From: Cyanobacteria bacterium QS_8_64_29
GTDB lineage: Bacteria > Cyanobacteriota > Cyanobacteriia > Cyanobacteriales > Rubidibacteraceae
Assembly: GCA_003022125.1 (NCBI GenBank)
Contig: PXQH01000002.1
Coordinates: 56,402-120,401, forward strand
DNA length: 64,000 nucleotides
Direction of reading: 5' to 3'
Part shown: one piece after another, positions 1 to 9,667 of the stretch
Layout: every line of letters begins with the position of its first letter
How positions within the stretch are numbered: the stretch's first letter is position 1
The notes under the pieces: model-generated
The model's database searches: none
What the model was told of the DNA's origin: nothing
Seen by the model: only the letters and a program-made list of their open reading frames with translations
Translations under genes and position numbers: made by a program

Positions 1-1
1 C

Positions 2-163
2 GGCTATCCGGTCTCGCTGGCGGAAGCCCACAACCAAGCAGTCGTGCGCAGCCAGGACCGCGCCCAGTTCTTTGCCTTGCTCGAGCAGCAGCTGATTCGC
101 GCCGGGTTGCAGAATGTGGGCGCTTCTTATAAAGAGGCCCGCAAGCGCGGCAGCGTTGCTTAG
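2..163 (+). CDS. C-terminus of a NurA-domain nuclease (5' partial)
   Basis: The window opens inside a reading frame of 53 codons ending in TAG at 161-163. The visible tail reads GYPVSLAEAHNQAVV near its start and ends KEARKRGSVA. The Gly-Tyr-Pro followed by Leu-Ala-x-Ala-His is what I recognise from the C-terminus of NurA-type nucleases, which act with the HerA translocase in DNA end resection; cyanobacterial NurA-domain proteins end much like this. The catalytic residues would lie upstream, outside the window. Its stop overlaps the 3' end of the convergent antiporter gene by 4 bases. The family call rests on about 50 residues only. Confidence 0.55.
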   Translation, partial: GYPVSLAEAHNQAVVRSQDRAQFFALLEQQLIRAGLQNVGASYKEARKRGSVA

Positions 164-1389
164 ACGCGCGCGGTTCGCTGCCAGCGCATTCGGCGGCCGT
201 AGCGCCGGGTCAGCGGCGTTGCCGTCATCCCGTGCGCCACGATCGAGGCGCAGACGATCACGCTCCCAACCGTCCAAACCGCCTCAATCCCCGTTTGGCG
301 CGCGGCGAAGTTGGCGTAGTAGAGCGCAGCAATGCCGATGGGGCCGAACCAGCCCAAAAACAGTGCGTCTGCCCCCGTTTTGAGCTTCGGCAGCAGCGGG
401 CGGAGCGCCAACAGGGCCGGAAGGCGGCGCAGCAGCAGAATGGCGAGCGCCAGCAGTGCCAGCGGCCATCCCAACGCCTCCCACTGCGACCACGGCAGGG
501 CCAACCCGAACAGCAGAAACACCGGCAGCGTAAAAAAAGCGATCGAGGGCTTCGGTAAAGCGTTCCTCTTGCGCGCGCTCGGTGGCGCTGACAGCGCGGT
601 TGAAGGCCACCCCCGCCACGAACACGGCCAGAATGCCGTCGCTGCCCAAGGTGCGAGTGGCGCCCAGCGTGACCCGAGCCAGCGCGATCGCGTAGGACAG
701 AAAGGATGGCTTGTCGATCATGCCTTGGGCCTCAGCCCAATGCAGCAATCGGCCGGCGCCCCAACCCAGCAGAACGCCAAAGCCAACGGCAAAGCCCACC
801 TCCCACACAACGGCACGCAGCGCCCACTCGGAGGCAGCCGCCAGCGGCGAGGCGGCGGTCAGCGCCAGGATGGGCAGCGACACGATGGGATAGGCCAAGC
901 CGTCGTTGGCCCCGGATTCGGCCGAGAGCAGGTCCCGAAGGGCGGCAGGCAGCAGCCGTTGCGGAATCTCGCCAGTAACGATCGAGCTGGCCACGACGGG
1001 GTCGGTCGGCGTGATGGCAGCTCCAATCAACAGGGCCACGCCCAGCAGCCCGTAGACCAGCAGGCTGCCAGCCAGCCACATCAGCAGCATGACCGCGCCC
1101 AGCATGATGGCCATCGGGCCAGCATGGCGCCGAACGTAGCCCCGCGGGAGAGGGCAATGCCCATCAGGCCCACCGCCAGGGTCAGGCGCGCGGCTTGCTC
1201 CAGCACGAAGGCGCGATCGCCGAGCGCGTCCGGCTCGAGCACGCCCAACCCCTGCGGGCCCAGCAGGATGCCAGCCACCATCGACACGAGCGGGTCCGAA
1301 AGGGCCGTGCGCCGCAGTACCCCTGAGACCAGGCCTAAGCCCAACACCAAGCCTGCAACGGCAACCAGGATGAGGTTGAAGGTATCCAT
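160..1389 (-). pseudogene. Na+/H+ antiporter (CPA/NhaP type), two frameshifts
   Basis: The three pieces read leftward are 1389-~1115 (starts MDTFNLILVAVAGL), ~1114-~535 and ~535-160. Joined, they give a membrane antiporter of about 409 residues with many hydrophobic segments. The family core is visible as ITPTDPVVASS and then LLSAESGANDG, the aspartate-bearing helices of CPA1-type cation/proton antiporters. The first shift, near 1110-1120, needs one base restored. The second lies in a run of seven A (532-538; T on the coding strand); six would give RFFTLPVFLLFG and restore the frame. No other in-frame stops are present, so the damage is recent or a sequence error. As written the protein would stop after 102 residues. 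Confidence 0.8.
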
Positions 1390-1428
1390 TCGGGCGACCT
1401 GGTTGGCTCCCCGCCGGCCTGGCCTAGC

Positions 1429-2808
1429 TCAGTTGTTGCCGTTAGTCATGCCCGTCCCATCGGTGCCGCTGCCTTCGCTGGCCGTCGATCGCGACTGCCG
1501 GGCTTCTGCTGCCGTGCGAGCTTGCTCGCCGCCGCCAAAGGACCAGAGCGCGATCGCCGCTTGCGCGCGCGTGACAGCCTTTTGAGGCTGCAGCAAGCGA
1601 GTGTAGCCCAAAACGTGCCGGATGTTGGAGCGCTCGCCCAGTTGGGCGTCGGCCAACACCGCCGGCCGCACGCGCTCGGGGATGCTGTCGGCATCCTGAA
1701 AGCCCCATTCTTGCTGGATGGCTTCCACCGAGGCCGAGGGCAACCCCTGGCGCACATCCAGCGGGACTTTCCAGGCCAGCAGCGTCGCCCGCGAGAGCGG
1801 ATTGTCCGGGTTGAACGCTGCGGCGCCAGCATCCCCGCTCAAGCGCGAGGCAATCAGGCCGGCTTCGGCCAGGCCTTGAATGGGCCCAAACGCAGGATGC
1901 GTGGACGGCACGTCGCTAAAGGCCGGGCGATCAGCGCTCGAGACCGGGCGCACTTGCTTGCCGGGCTGACCGGCGTAAATCCGGTTGTTGGCTCGCAGCA
2001 GCCACTGCGCGAACGTATCGCGCGCGATGGGCCTATTGGGCTGAAAGTTGCTCAGATCGGGCTGCGAGTCCGCGTTCTGGTTGCCCGAGCCAGTGGTAAA
2101 TACGCCCAGCGCCGCCAGATCGCGGATCTTTTGGCGCCACTGCTCGTTCTCCAGGCGCGAGAGCGAGGCCTGCTGGCCCGAATCGGCATCCGTTTGGCTG
2201 CCGTTTTCGGCATCGCTGGAGTCGGCGGCCGCTTGCTGGGTGCCAAATTGATAGCGGATGGCAAACGTGGTTGCCTGCTCCGAGGCCGCGCCATCGGCTG
2301 GCGCTCGGTCTGATGCTGCTCGGTCCGTTTCCTGAGAGCTGCCGTTGTGCGCAAACGGGATCGTGACCGTCACCCGCAGGTCTTGCTGGCGAGCTGCGAC
2401 GGTATTGCGCGACTGCTGGCTGCCCTCAATGGGCGTCCAATCCCCTTGTTGGAAGGCTTGGCTATAGAACGCCAACACCTCATCGACCGTATCGGCCGTT
2501 CGCCAGCGGGAGCGGCCGCGCTCGTCTCCGTCGCGCGTTTGCGATTGGGCCTCGACGAGTTCGGCATTGGGATAGCGCGGAATGGCTTGGGGGATGGCAT
2601 TGGCCTCGGTTGGTGCCGAGCCATCCTTGCTGTCGGATGACTGCTGCTGCTCGCTTTCGCGGTCGGTTTTGAGCTTGGGGTCGGCCTGGAATAACTCCTG
2701 CATCGACCCGCCGCTGCCGCACGCGCTCAGCAGCGCCAGCAGCGATAGGGCCAGGAGCGGCTGCCGCACCCGTGGCAGTGCAGCCAATCGCGAGATAAGC
2801 GACAGCAA
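1429..2808 (-). CDS. SLH-domain-like lipoprotein
   Basis: This 459-residue protein begins with a basic then hydrophobic leader and a lipobox, LLSAC, at about residues 26-30, so it is probably lipid-anchored. A glutamine/serine/aspartate-rich linker with low complexity follows. The C-terminal half carries S-layer-homology-like segments: LAALGVF, FQPNRPIARDTFAQWL, and later FSDVPSTHPAF with GLAEAGLI and NPDNPLSRATLLAW. SLH modules bind cell-wall polymers in many cyanobacterial envelope proteins. The middle segment (about 75-200) has no family I can name. Its role is presumably in the cell envelope. It lies head-to-tail behind brkB with a 66-base gap. Confidence 0.7.
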   Translation of the reverse strand: MLSLISRLAALPRVRQPLLALSLLALLSACGSGGSMQELFQADPKLKTDRESEQQQSSDSKDGSAPTEANAIPQAIPRYPNAELVEAQSQTRDGDERGRSRWRTADTVDEVLAFYSQAFQQGDWTPIEGSQQSRNTVAARQQDLRVTVTIPFAHNGSSQETDRAASDRAPADGAASEQATTFAIRYQFGTQQAAADSSDAENGSQTDADSGQQASLSRLENEQWRQKIRDLAALGVFTTGSGNQNADSQPDLSNFQPNRPIARDTFAQWLLRANNRIYAGQPGKQVRPVSSADRPAFSDVPSTHPAFGPIQGLAEAGLIASRLSGDAGAAAFNPDNPLSRATLLAWKVPLDVRQGLPSASVEAIQQEWGFQDADSIPERVRPAVLADAQLGERSNIRHVLGYTRLLQPQKAVTRAQAAIALWSFGGGEQARTAAEARQSRSTASEGSGTDGTGMTNGNN

Positions 2809-2873
2809 CCGGGAGCGCTCGAGTTCAACGGCTCCAAGCTAACGCAGCGCCACGCTGCCGTCACGCGGGCAAA

Positions 2874-3788
2874 TCAACTGCGGGGCCACCGCCGGGCCAA
2901 TGACTGCAACCTGCCTCGGGCATCGCTGGGCACGATTTGCGAGCCGTAGCGGGTCGCGTAAGCCTGGGTAAACTCCGCGCCCAACAAAAAAATCTGGGCT
3001 GAGTAATTGACCCAAGCCAGTAACACTACCAGGGCCCCCGCCGCCCCATAGGCCGAGCCAAAGCCGCTCGTTTCCAGATAAAGCCCCAGCAGGGCTTTGC
3101 CCAAGGTAAACAGCACGGCAGTCAGGACTGCCCCCACCCCAACATCGCTCCAGGCGATCCGCACATCCGGCAAAAATTTATAGATTGTGGCGAACAGCAG
3201 CGTGACGATCGCAAAATCCAGCAAAAACGACAGCGCGCGCCACAGCCATAGCAGATCCCAGCCCAGCAGGGATTGCCCTTCGAGTTGGCTCAGGGCCGAG
3301 ATGGAAGCGCTCAGCAGGAGCGACAGCAGTACCAGTAGGCCCACCAGCACGACCATGACAAACGACAACAGCCGCTTGCCGATAAAGCCGACAATGCCGC
3401 GCTGCGACTGCTCGAGCCAAATCGTGTTGAGGGCATCTTGCAGTTGGGCAAAAACCCCTGAAGCACCAAACAGCAGCACTAGCGCGCTGAGGGCTGATGC
3501 CCAACTCCCGGGCTCGGGCGGGCGAGCGCCCTCAAGCACATTCACCAGCAGGCGCGCGCTCTCGGGGCCAACCAGGGCCTGGACTTGGCCGACAATTTGG
3601 CCGCGCGCTGCCGCTTCCCCCAAAAAGGTCCCTGCCATTGCCAGCGCCAGCACCAGCAGCGGAGCGAGCGAAAAGACTGCGTAGTAAGCCAGGGCAGCGG
3701 CCAGCTGCGGCGCTCGGTCGGCCAGCCATCGGCTGAGCGCCGTTCGGCAAAGCTTTAGAATAGCGTTGGGATGCATGCAGCCCGTCAA
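2874..3788 (-). CDS. YihY/BrkB family inner-membrane protein
   Basis: The 304-residue product has about six membrane segments and the features of the YihY/BrkB family (once misnamed RNase BN): an early LAAALAYYAVFSLAPLLV helix, then GVFAQLQDALNTIW, and a late VLLAWVNYSAQIFLLGAEFTQAYA. These blocks are highly characteristic. The biochemical function of the family is not settled; transport has been proposed. It starts divergently from chlD with about 108 bases between the two starts. The start used gives MTGCMHPNAIL; a second Met at residue 5 could serve. Confidence 0.85.
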   Translation of the reverse strand: MTGCMHPNAILKLCRTALSRWLADRAPQLAAALAYYAVFSLAPLLVLALAMAGTFLGEAAARGQIVGQVQALVGPESARLLVNVLEGARPPEPGSWASALSALVLLFGASGVFAQLQDALNTIWLEQSQRGIVGFIGKRLLSFVMVVLVGLLVLLSLLLSASISALSQLEGQSLLGWDLLWLWRALSFLLDFAIVTLLFATIYKFLPDVRIAWSDVGVGAVLTAVLFTLGKALLGLYLETSGFGSAYGAAGALVVLLAWVNYSAQIFLLGAEFTQAYATRYGSQIVPSDARGRLQSLARRWPRS

Positions 3789-3896
3789 TCGGCCATCCGG
3801 CCTTAGTTTGGCTGCCGCTGCAAGCTGGCATCAAGGCGGCGTCCGCTGCGAGCGCTGCCGACGCCACGCCCCCTTGCTGGCCCGGACGAATTTGCC

Positions 3897-5981
3897 ATGA
3901 CCGCCACAACGACCGCGCCTGACAGCGAAACGTTTCCCTTAGCCGCTGTCGTGGGACAAGATGCCATCAAGCTGGCCCTGCTGCTGGGGGCTGTCGATCC
4001 GGGGTTGGGCGGCATTGCCATTGCCGGGCGCCACGGAACGGCCAAATCAGTCATGGCGCGCGCGCTGCACTCGCTGCTACCCCCGATTGAGGTGGTGCAA
4101 GGGGCGATCGCCAACTGCGATCCCTACGATCCCGGCTCCTGGGACGACGACACGCGCGCGCGCTACGGCGCAAGCAATGGCGTTCCCACTGACGTTATTC
4201 CTGCCCCCTTCGTCCAAATCCCGCTGGGGGTGACCGAAGATCGCCTGCTGGGCTCAGTCGATGTGGAAACCTCAATGCAGCAGGGGGAGCCGGTGTTTCA
4301 ACCTGGCTTGCTGGCGCAGGCGCATCGCGGCGTGCTGTACGTTGACGATTTCAACTTGCTCGATGACGGCATTGCTGATCGCCTACTGGGCATCCTCAGC
4401 GAAGGCTGCAACCGCATCGAACGGGAAGGGATCAGCATCCAGCATCCCTGCTGCCCCCTGCTCATTGCCACCTACAACCCCGAAGAAAAACCGTTGCGCC
4501 AGCACTTGCTGGATCGCCTGGCCATTACGCTCTCGGCCGACGGCGTTCTGGGCCTAGACCAGCGCGTGCAGGCTGCCGATCGGGCGGTGGCGCACGCCGA
4601 CGATCCGCAAGCGTTTGCCCGCCAGTACGGCGAGGATCTGGATGGCCTGCGCACTGACATCATCCTGGCCCGGGAGTGGCTGCAAGAAACCGAGCTGACC
4701 GCCGAGCAAACGCGCTATCTGGTGGATGAGGCCGTCCGCGGCAGCGTGGAAGGGCACCGCGCCGAGTTGTTTGCTGTGCGGGTTGCCAAGGCTGCGGCCG
4801 CGCTAGACGGCCGCACCACCGTCACCGGGGACGATCTGCGCCGCGCCGTCGAGTTGGTCATCCTACCGCGCTCGAATTCGGTCGAGGCGCCGCCGGAAGA
4901 AGCACCGCCGCAACAAGACCCCACCCAGAGCGATAGCGAGAGCGAGCAGCCAGAAGAGCAAAACGGCAATGACGAGACGGAGTCCTCCGAGCCGAGTGAG
5001 CCGCCGGCGCAATCCGCCGAGTCGCAAGAGCAGGATGGCGGCGAGAGCGACGAGGATGAGGCCGACTCGGAACAGCAAGCCCCCAGCTTGCCGGAGGAAT
5101 TCGTCTTCGATCCCGAAGGTGCGGTGGTCGATCCCAACCTGCTGTACTTTGCCCAGCTGGTGCAGCGGCAGCAGCAGGCCAACTCGGGCAATCGCGGCCT
5201 AATTTTTTCCGAGGAGCGAGGCCGCTACGTTAAACCCATCATGCCACGCGGCGAAGTGCGGCGGATTGCCGTGGATGCCTCGCTGCGCGCGGCGGCCCCC
5301 TACCAAAAGGCGCGCCGCCAGCGCCATCCGGACCGCAACGTCATCGTCGAGCGCGGCGACTTGCGGGGCAAGCGCCTGGCCCGCAAGGCGGGTGCCTTGG
5401 TGATCTTTGTGGTCGATGCCTCCGGCTCCATGGCCCTCAATCGCATGCAGTCGGCCAAGGGCGCCGTGCTGCGCCTGCTCGCCGATGCCTACGAGCAGCG
5501 CGACCGGGTGGCGCTCATCCCGTTCCGCGGCGAACGGGCCGAGGTGTTGCTACCGCCCACGCGCTCGATCGCCATGGCGCGGCGGCGCCTGGAGACGCTG
5601 CCCTGCGGTGGCGGATCGCCGCTCTCGCACGGGCTGACCCAAGCCGTCCATATTGGGCTCAACGCCCGCAGCTCTGGCGATGTCAGCCAGGTCACCATCG
5701 TGGCGATCACCGACGGTCGGGGCAATATCTCGCTCGCCCGCTCCATGAGCGAGTCGCCATCGGAAGGCGAAGGGCCGGATATTAAGACCGAGCTGCTCGA
5801 TATCGCCGGCCGCATCCGCCACTACGGCATGCATTTGTTGGCCATCGATACCGAAAACAAATTCGTCTCGACCGGCTTTGCCCAGTCGTTGGCCGAGCGC
5901 GCCGGCGGTACTTACTATCACCTTCCCAAAGCCAGCGATCGCGCGATCGCCGGCATGACGCAGCAGGCCTTGGCACGCTAG
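3897..5981 (+). CDS. chlD: Magnesium chelatase subunit D
   Basis: ChlD is the 694-residue partner of ChlI and ChlH in inserting Mg2+ into protoporphyrin IX, the first committed step of chlorophyll synthesis. The N-terminal AAA+-like module has a degenerate P-loop, GRHGTAKS, at residues 44-51. A long acidic Glu/Ser/Pro/Gln linker (about 325-400) follows. The C-terminal von Willebrand A domain has an intact MIDAS start, DASGSM, with the first Asp at residue 507. The ATG at 3897 gives the expected N-terminus. A SapC-family gene starts 5 bases past the stop, so the two are probably cotranscribed. Confidence 0.95.
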   Translation: MTATTTAPDSETFPLAAVVGQDAIKLALLLGAVDPGLGGIAIAGRHGTAKSVMARALHSLLPPIEVVQGAIANCDPYDPGSWDDDTRARYGASNGVPTDVIPAPFVQIPLGVTEDRLLGSVDVETSMQQGEPVFQPGLLAQAHRGVLYVDDFNLLDDGIADRLLGILSEGCNRIEREGISIQHPCCPLLIATYNPEEKPLRQHLLDRLAITLSADGVLGLDQRVQAADRAVAHADDPQAFARQYGEDLDGLRTDIILAREWLQETELTAEQTRYLVDEAVRGSVEGHRAELFAVRVAKAAAALDGRTTVTGDDLRRAVELVILPRSNSVEAPPEEAPPQQDPTQSDSESEQPEEQNGNDETESSEPSEPPAQSAESQEQDGGESDEDEADSEQQAPSLPEEFVFDPEGAVVDPNLLYFAQLVQRQQQANSGNRGLIFSEERGRYVKPIMPRGEVRRIAVDASLRAAAPYQKARRQRHPDRNVIVERGDLRGKRLARKAGALVIFVVDASGSMALNRMQSAKGAVLRLLADAYEQRDRVALIPFRGERAEVLLPPTRSIAMARRRLETLPCGGGSPLSHGLTQAVHIGLNARSSGDVSQVTIVAITDGRGNISLARSMSESPSEGEGPDIKTELLDIAGRIRHYGMHLLAIDTENKFVSTGFAQSLAERAGGTYYHLPKASDRAIAGMTQQALAR

Positions 5982-5985
5982 CCGC

Positions 5986-6720
5986 ATGTTCGCCCAGCCC
6001 GAGTTTCTAGCTTTCTCCAGCCACGGCCACCTGTACCTCAAGCCCATCGGCCACTACCGCTTTGCTGCCGATCTGGCCGCTGCCCCGCTGAGCGGCTCGG
6101 AAGTGCCCGAAGCGGCCAAGCACTTTCCGGTGGTCTTTGCGCGCGAAGGCGAGTCGCTGCTGCCGCGCGCCATTTTCTCGGTGCGCGCTGGGGAAAATGC
6201 CTTTGTCGCAGCGGATGGCACCTGGCAAGCGCCCTACGTGCCGACCTACGTTCGCTGCTATCCGTTCGTTTTGAGCCCCACCCGATCGGGCGACCGCTTT
6301 GCCATTGCCATCGACCGGACCGCTCCGCAGCTCCAAGCAGCCGATCGAGCCCATCCCGACAGCGACCCCCTGTTCGATGCCAGCGGCAACCCGGCCCCAG
6401 CACTGGAGCGCGTCAAAGCGCTTTTGATCCAGTTCCAGCGGGATTGCCACCAAACCGAGCGCCTCCTGAGCCCGCTAGCCCAGCGGCAAGTGTTGGTTGC
6501 CCGCCAGTTTCAGCTCAAACTGGGCGAGGAAACGGCCAGCACGCTAGGCGGATTTCGCACCCTCGATCCGCAGCAGCTGGGCGCCGTTGACGATGCCACC
6601 CTAGCCGAGTGGGTCCGCAACGGGACCACCGGGATTGCGTTCGCCCACCTGCACTCGCTCAGCAACATGCGGGGACTGGCCGAGCGCCAAAAGGCGCAGC
6701 TGGCAGCCGAAGCCCGCTAG
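5986..6720 (+). CDS. SapC family protein
   Basis: This 244-residue soluble protein follows chlD by 4 bases. It has the layout of the SapC family: an early conserved stretch with HFPVVFA and PRAIFSVRAGENAFV, then YVRCYPFVLSP and a C-terminal TLGGFRTLDPQQL. SapC homologues are mostly known from proteobacteria, where the name comes from an S-layer or peptide-uptake context, and their molecular role is unclear. No signal peptide or membrane segment is visible. The position behind chlD suggests shared transcription, not necessarily a role in chlorophyll synthesis. Confidence 0.75.
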   Translation: MFAQPEFLAFSSHGHLYLKPIGHYRFAADLAAAPLSGSEVPEAAKHFPVVFAREGESLLPRAIFSVRAGENAFVAADGTWQAPYVPTYVRCYPFVLSPTRSGDRFAIAIDRTAPQLQAADRAHPDSDPLFDASGNPAPALERVKALLIQFQRDCHQTERLLSPLAQRQVLVARQFQLKLGEETASTLGGFRTLDPQQLGAVDDATLAEWVRNGTTGIAFAHLHSLSNMRGLAERQKAQLAAEAR

Positions 6721-6801
6721 CCGGGCGCTGCTGCGCTTGCCAGGCGGCACGCATGCGCGTTAGGAAGGGGCGAGCGATAAACGCTTGCAGGAGGCATTCC
6801 T

Positions 6802-7236
6802 ATGGCACTCTCACCCGGGACTCAGGCGCCTGATTTTAGCGCGCAAGACAGCGAAGGCAACACGGTATCGCTATCGGACTTTGCCGGCAAGACCGTCGTT
6901 TTGTACTTCTACCCCAAAGACGACACCCCGGGCTGCACCAAAGAAGCGCAGAGCTTTCGCGATCGCTACCCGCAGTACCAACAGCGGGATATGGCCGTGC
7001 TGGGGGTCAGCCAGGACGATGCCGCCTCGCACCAAAAATTCAAGGAGAAGTACGGCCTCCCGTTCACGCTCATTGCTGACCCGGATGGCGCCATCAGCCG
7101 GGCTTACGACGTCGATCGCGGCGGTAGCGCCCAGCGGGTAACTTACCTCATCAACGCCAACGGCACCATCGACAGCGTCGACACCAACGTCAAAACCGAG
7201 ACGCACGCCGACGATCTGCTCTCGCGCGTCAGCTAG
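6802..7236 (+). CDS. PrxQ/Bcp-type peroxiredoxin with a single cysteine
   Basis: This 144-residue thiol peroxidase would reduce H2O2 and organic hydroperoxides with electrons from thioredoxin. The peroxidatic site DTPGCTKEAQ places Cys45 as the attacking thiol. Most PrxQ/Bcp proteins have a resolving cysteine five residues later; here that position is Gln50, and no other cysteine exists in the protein, so it should work as a 1-Cys enzyme. A strong ribosome site, AGGAGG at 6789-6794, precedes the ATG. It follows the SapC gene by about 80 bases. Confidence 0.9.
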   Translation: MALSPGTQAPDFSAQDSEGNTVSLSDFAGKTVVLYFYPKDDTPGCTKEAQSFRDRYPQYQQRDMAVLGVSQDDAASHQKFKEKYGLPFTLIADPDGAISRAYDVDRGGSAQRVTYLINANGTIDSVDTNVKTETHADDLLSRVS

Positions 7237-7255
7237 CGCGCGCCGTCCCCCAGGG

Positions 7256-7612
7256 CTACTGGCTGGCCTCAGCCTGTCCGCTGGGGGACTCTTGGGCCGA
7301 TTGCTGCTGTAGCGCTCGCTGCTGCTGCTGCTTGAAGCGCTCGCTGGCGGTTTCCAGGTTGCTGCGGTTCTGCTGCTGGAACCGACCCATGCTGGGCCGC
7401 TTGCCCCGCTGCGCCTGGTGGATCAAATCCATGGCCGATAGGCCGCTGCTCCCCAGGCCGGGTTGCGTGGCGCTTCGTTCGTTGTCCGGAAACGGACTGC
7501 TCTCAGCGGAGGCCGATTGGGCGCAACTTGCGGCTGGGGCTGCCACCGCAGCGGCCGCGACCCCGAGGCCGAGGGCAAAGCGGAGACCGTGCAATCTTAG
7601 AGACGCGAACAT
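7256..7612 (-). CDS. Small secreted glutamine-rich protein, unknown
   Basis: The ATG at 7612 gives a 118-residue protein that starts MFASLRLHGLRFALGLG and has a classic signal peptide with a likely cleavage after Ala-Ser-Cys-Ala. An upstream in-frame ATG at 7687 would add 25 residues ahead of this leader and is unlikely to be used. The mature part contains MDLIHQAQRGKRPSMGRF and then a Gln-rich, probably coiled-coil stretch ending in Ser/Gln. I recognise a similar LIHQ-x-Q motif in small cyanobacterial proteins but no named family. Function unknown. Confidence 0.55.
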   Translation of the reverse strand: MFASLRLHGLRFALGLGVAAAAVAAPAASCAQSASAESSPFPDNERSATQPGLGSSGLSAMDLIHQAQRGKRPSMGRFQQQNRSNLETASERFKQQQQRALQQQSAQESPSGQAEASQ

Positions 7613-7679
7613 GGCAACTGAGCTGCTAAGGCGGCAAGCAAAACGACGCTGCCTCGATTCTAATGGGTTCCTGCCCGCT

Positions 7680-8570
7680 TCAGGCAAAGCAGCGGCGCAG
7701 CAGGGGCTGGATCGCTAGCGATACGGCTGCGGCAAAGCCCAGCAACACTGCTAGGGCGCTTGCCAAGGTGACTTCGCCCCAAGGGGCTTGCAGCACAGCG
7801 CTCCCCCAGGCCCAATCCGGGTTGAGATAAACGTAACGGATGGGCGCGATCGCGTAGGTGAGCGGGTTGAGGCTGGCAACCCACTGCAGCCAATCGGCCA
7901 TAAAGGCAAGCGGTGCCAGCGCCGTACTGGCAAACAGCAGCGGCAAATTGAGCACGAAAATGACCGCAATCAGCTGAACGTGGCCGGGCAAGGCAAACGC
8001 CAGGCCCAGGCTCAGGGCCGTGATGCCGGCGGTAACGGCCAAAACCACCGCCGTGATCGTCCCTAGCCCGGCCGCGCCGGGCAAGCCGGCTCCCAAAGCC
8101 GCGCTGGCAGCCACGATCGCCGCGGTCTGGATGGCGCTCAGGCTCAGAATGTAGAGCGTGGAAGCCGCCACAATGGAGTAGCGCGATGCCAGCGGCGCCA
8201 CCAGCAGGCGATTGAGAAAGCCGAACTCGCGATCGAACATTACGGGCAACCCGGCATTGAGGGCGCCCGAGAACGCCGTAAACACGATGATGCCGGGCGC
8301 CAGAAACTGCTCGTAGCTGACGTCGCCCCCCAGCATCCCGGCAGGCGCCCGCTCGAACAGGGCCCCAAACAGCACCAGCCACATCAGCGGCTGCAGGACG
8401 CCGGCCACCAGCGTTGAAGGCCGGCGCCGCAGCTGGACGAACAGTCGCCAGGTGAGCGCGAGCGTCTCTCGAACGAACTCGCCAAGCGGGTTGCCAGGCG
8501 TCGCTGGGGCCGGCTCCTCATTGGGGGCGAGCAGGGCTTGCTGGCGTTCGGCGCTGGCAGTGGGTTGCAT
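7680..8570 (-). CDS. ABC-2 type transporter permease (DrrB-like)
   Basis: This 296-residue integral membrane protein has about six helices and the ABC-2 permease layout, with RRPSTLVAGVLQPLMWLVLF early and LLVAPLASR in the middle. It lies 36 bases behind its ATPase gene and is the last gene of a leftward operon with ctaA and ctaB. The pair resembles the daunorubicin-resistance type exporters often found beside ctaB in cyanobacteria; the substrate is not known. Export of a lipid, or a role in haem or oxidase assembly, is possible from context only. Confidence 0.8.
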   Translation of the reverse strand: MQPTASAERQQALLAPNEEPAPATPGNPLGEFVRETLALTWRLFVQLRRRPSTLVAGVLQPLMWLVLFGALFERAPAGMLGGDVSYEQFLAPGIIVFTAFSGALNAGLPVMFDREFGFLNRLLVAPLASRYSIVAASTLYILSLSAIQTAAIVAASAALGAGLPGAAGLGTITAVVLAVTAGITALSLGLAFALPGHVQLIAVIFVLNLPLLFASTALAPLAFMADWLQWVASLNPLTYAIAPIRYVYLNPDWAWGSAVLQAPWGEVTLASALAVLLGFAAAVSLAIQPLLRRCFA

Positions 8571-8606
8571 CGGGGATCGCCTCCTGCGTGTCAGCGAGCG
8601 CGGGCG

Positions 8607-9596
8607 TTAGCGGCCGTTGCCGGTAGCGGCCAGATCGGCATCCGCCAGGGTGCGGCCGGTCGCGACTAGATAGACATCATCCAAACTGGGCTGGGACTGC
8701 GCGATGCTAAAGGTGGGTAAGCCGGCTTCCTGCAGCGATCGCTCGATGGCCGGCAGGACATCGCCATCGCGCGCGACTACCAGATTGAGCGAGTTGCCCT
8801 GGGCCGTATTGACAATTGCGGTTTCGACGCAGGGCAGCGATTCCAACAGCGCGCGCGCCTGCTGGGCCTCGCGCTCGGGCGTGAACTCGCGCAGGCGCAG
8901 CGTCACCCGATCGCCGCCCAGGCGAGCTTTGAGCTCCGCTGTGGTTCCAGCATCGAGGGTGCGGCCGCGATCGATGATGGCAACTCGGTCGGCGAGCGCA
9001 TCGATTTCTTCCAGGTCGTGGCTGGCCATCAAAACCGTGGTGCCCGCCGCGCGCAACTGGCGCAATAGGTCCCACACGACCCAGCGGCTCTCGACATCCA
9101 GTCCGGCGGTGGGCTCATCCAGCACTAGCACGGCCGGTTGGTGCAGCAACCCAGCGGCCAAATCCAGCCGCTTGCGTAGGCCACCCGAATAGGTCCCCGT
9201 ACGGCGATGGGCGTACTCGCTCAGCCCCAACAGCGCCAGCAGCTGCTCGATGCGCTCGCGCGCCACCTGCCGGGGGAGGTGATAGAGCGCTGCTTGCAGC
9301 TGCAGCAGCTCGCGGCCGGTGAGCACTTTATCCAGCGCGACTTCTTGGGCGACGTAGCCCAACTGGCGCCGCACGCCCTTAGGCTCGTGCTGGACCGAGC
9401 GGCCGCAGACCTCGATGGTGCCCCCATCCGGCTGGCTGAGCGTGCAGAGGCAGCGAATGGTGCTCGTTTTACCGGCCCCATTGGGCCCGAGCAGGCCGAA
9501 AATCTCGCCCGGTTGCACCTGCAGCGAGACGCCTTGCAGGGCAACGACCTCGCCGTAGCGCTTGTGCAGGTCTTCGATGCGGATGGCAGCCGGCAT
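8607..9596 (-). CDS. ABC transporter ATPase (DrrA-like)
   Basis: This 329-residue ATP-binding subunit has a Walker A GPNGAGKT at 37-44, a signature TYSGGLRKRLDLA around 135-147 and a Walker B VLVLDEPTAGLD around 157-168, followed by the switch histidine in MASHDLEE. The C-terminal about 90 residues form the extra domain typical of DrrA-type ATPases. It partners with the permease 36 bases downstream and follows ctaB by about 70 bases on the same strand. Confidence 0.9.
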   Translation of the reverse strand: MPAAIRIEDLHKRYGEVVALQGVSLQVQPGEIFGLLGPNGAGKTSTIRCLCTLSQPDGGTIEVCGRSVQHEPKGVRRQLGYVAQEVALDKVLTGRELLQLQAALYHLPRQVARERIEQLLALLGLSEYAHRRTGTYSGGLRKRLDLAAGLLHQPAVLVLDEPTAGLDVESRWVVWDLLRQLRAAGTTVLMASHDLEEIDALADRVAIIDRGRTLDAGTTAELKARLGGDRVTLRLREFTPEREAQQARALLESLPCVETAIVNTAQGNSLNLVVARDGDVLPAIERSLQEAGLPTFSIAQSQPSLDDVYLVATGRTLADADLAATGNGR

Positions 9597-9667
9597 GGCA
9601 CTCGCGGCGGTGGCCTCGATAAGGAATGTCCCTGCTAAATAATTTTAAGCACTCGCAACCCAGCCCG

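Noticed and set aside
332..1585. Long open frame on the plus strand, 417 codons
   Set aside because: It is Arg/Gln/Ala-rich with no motif and lies opposite the antiporter and lipoprotein genes; GC-rich DNA gives such shadows.
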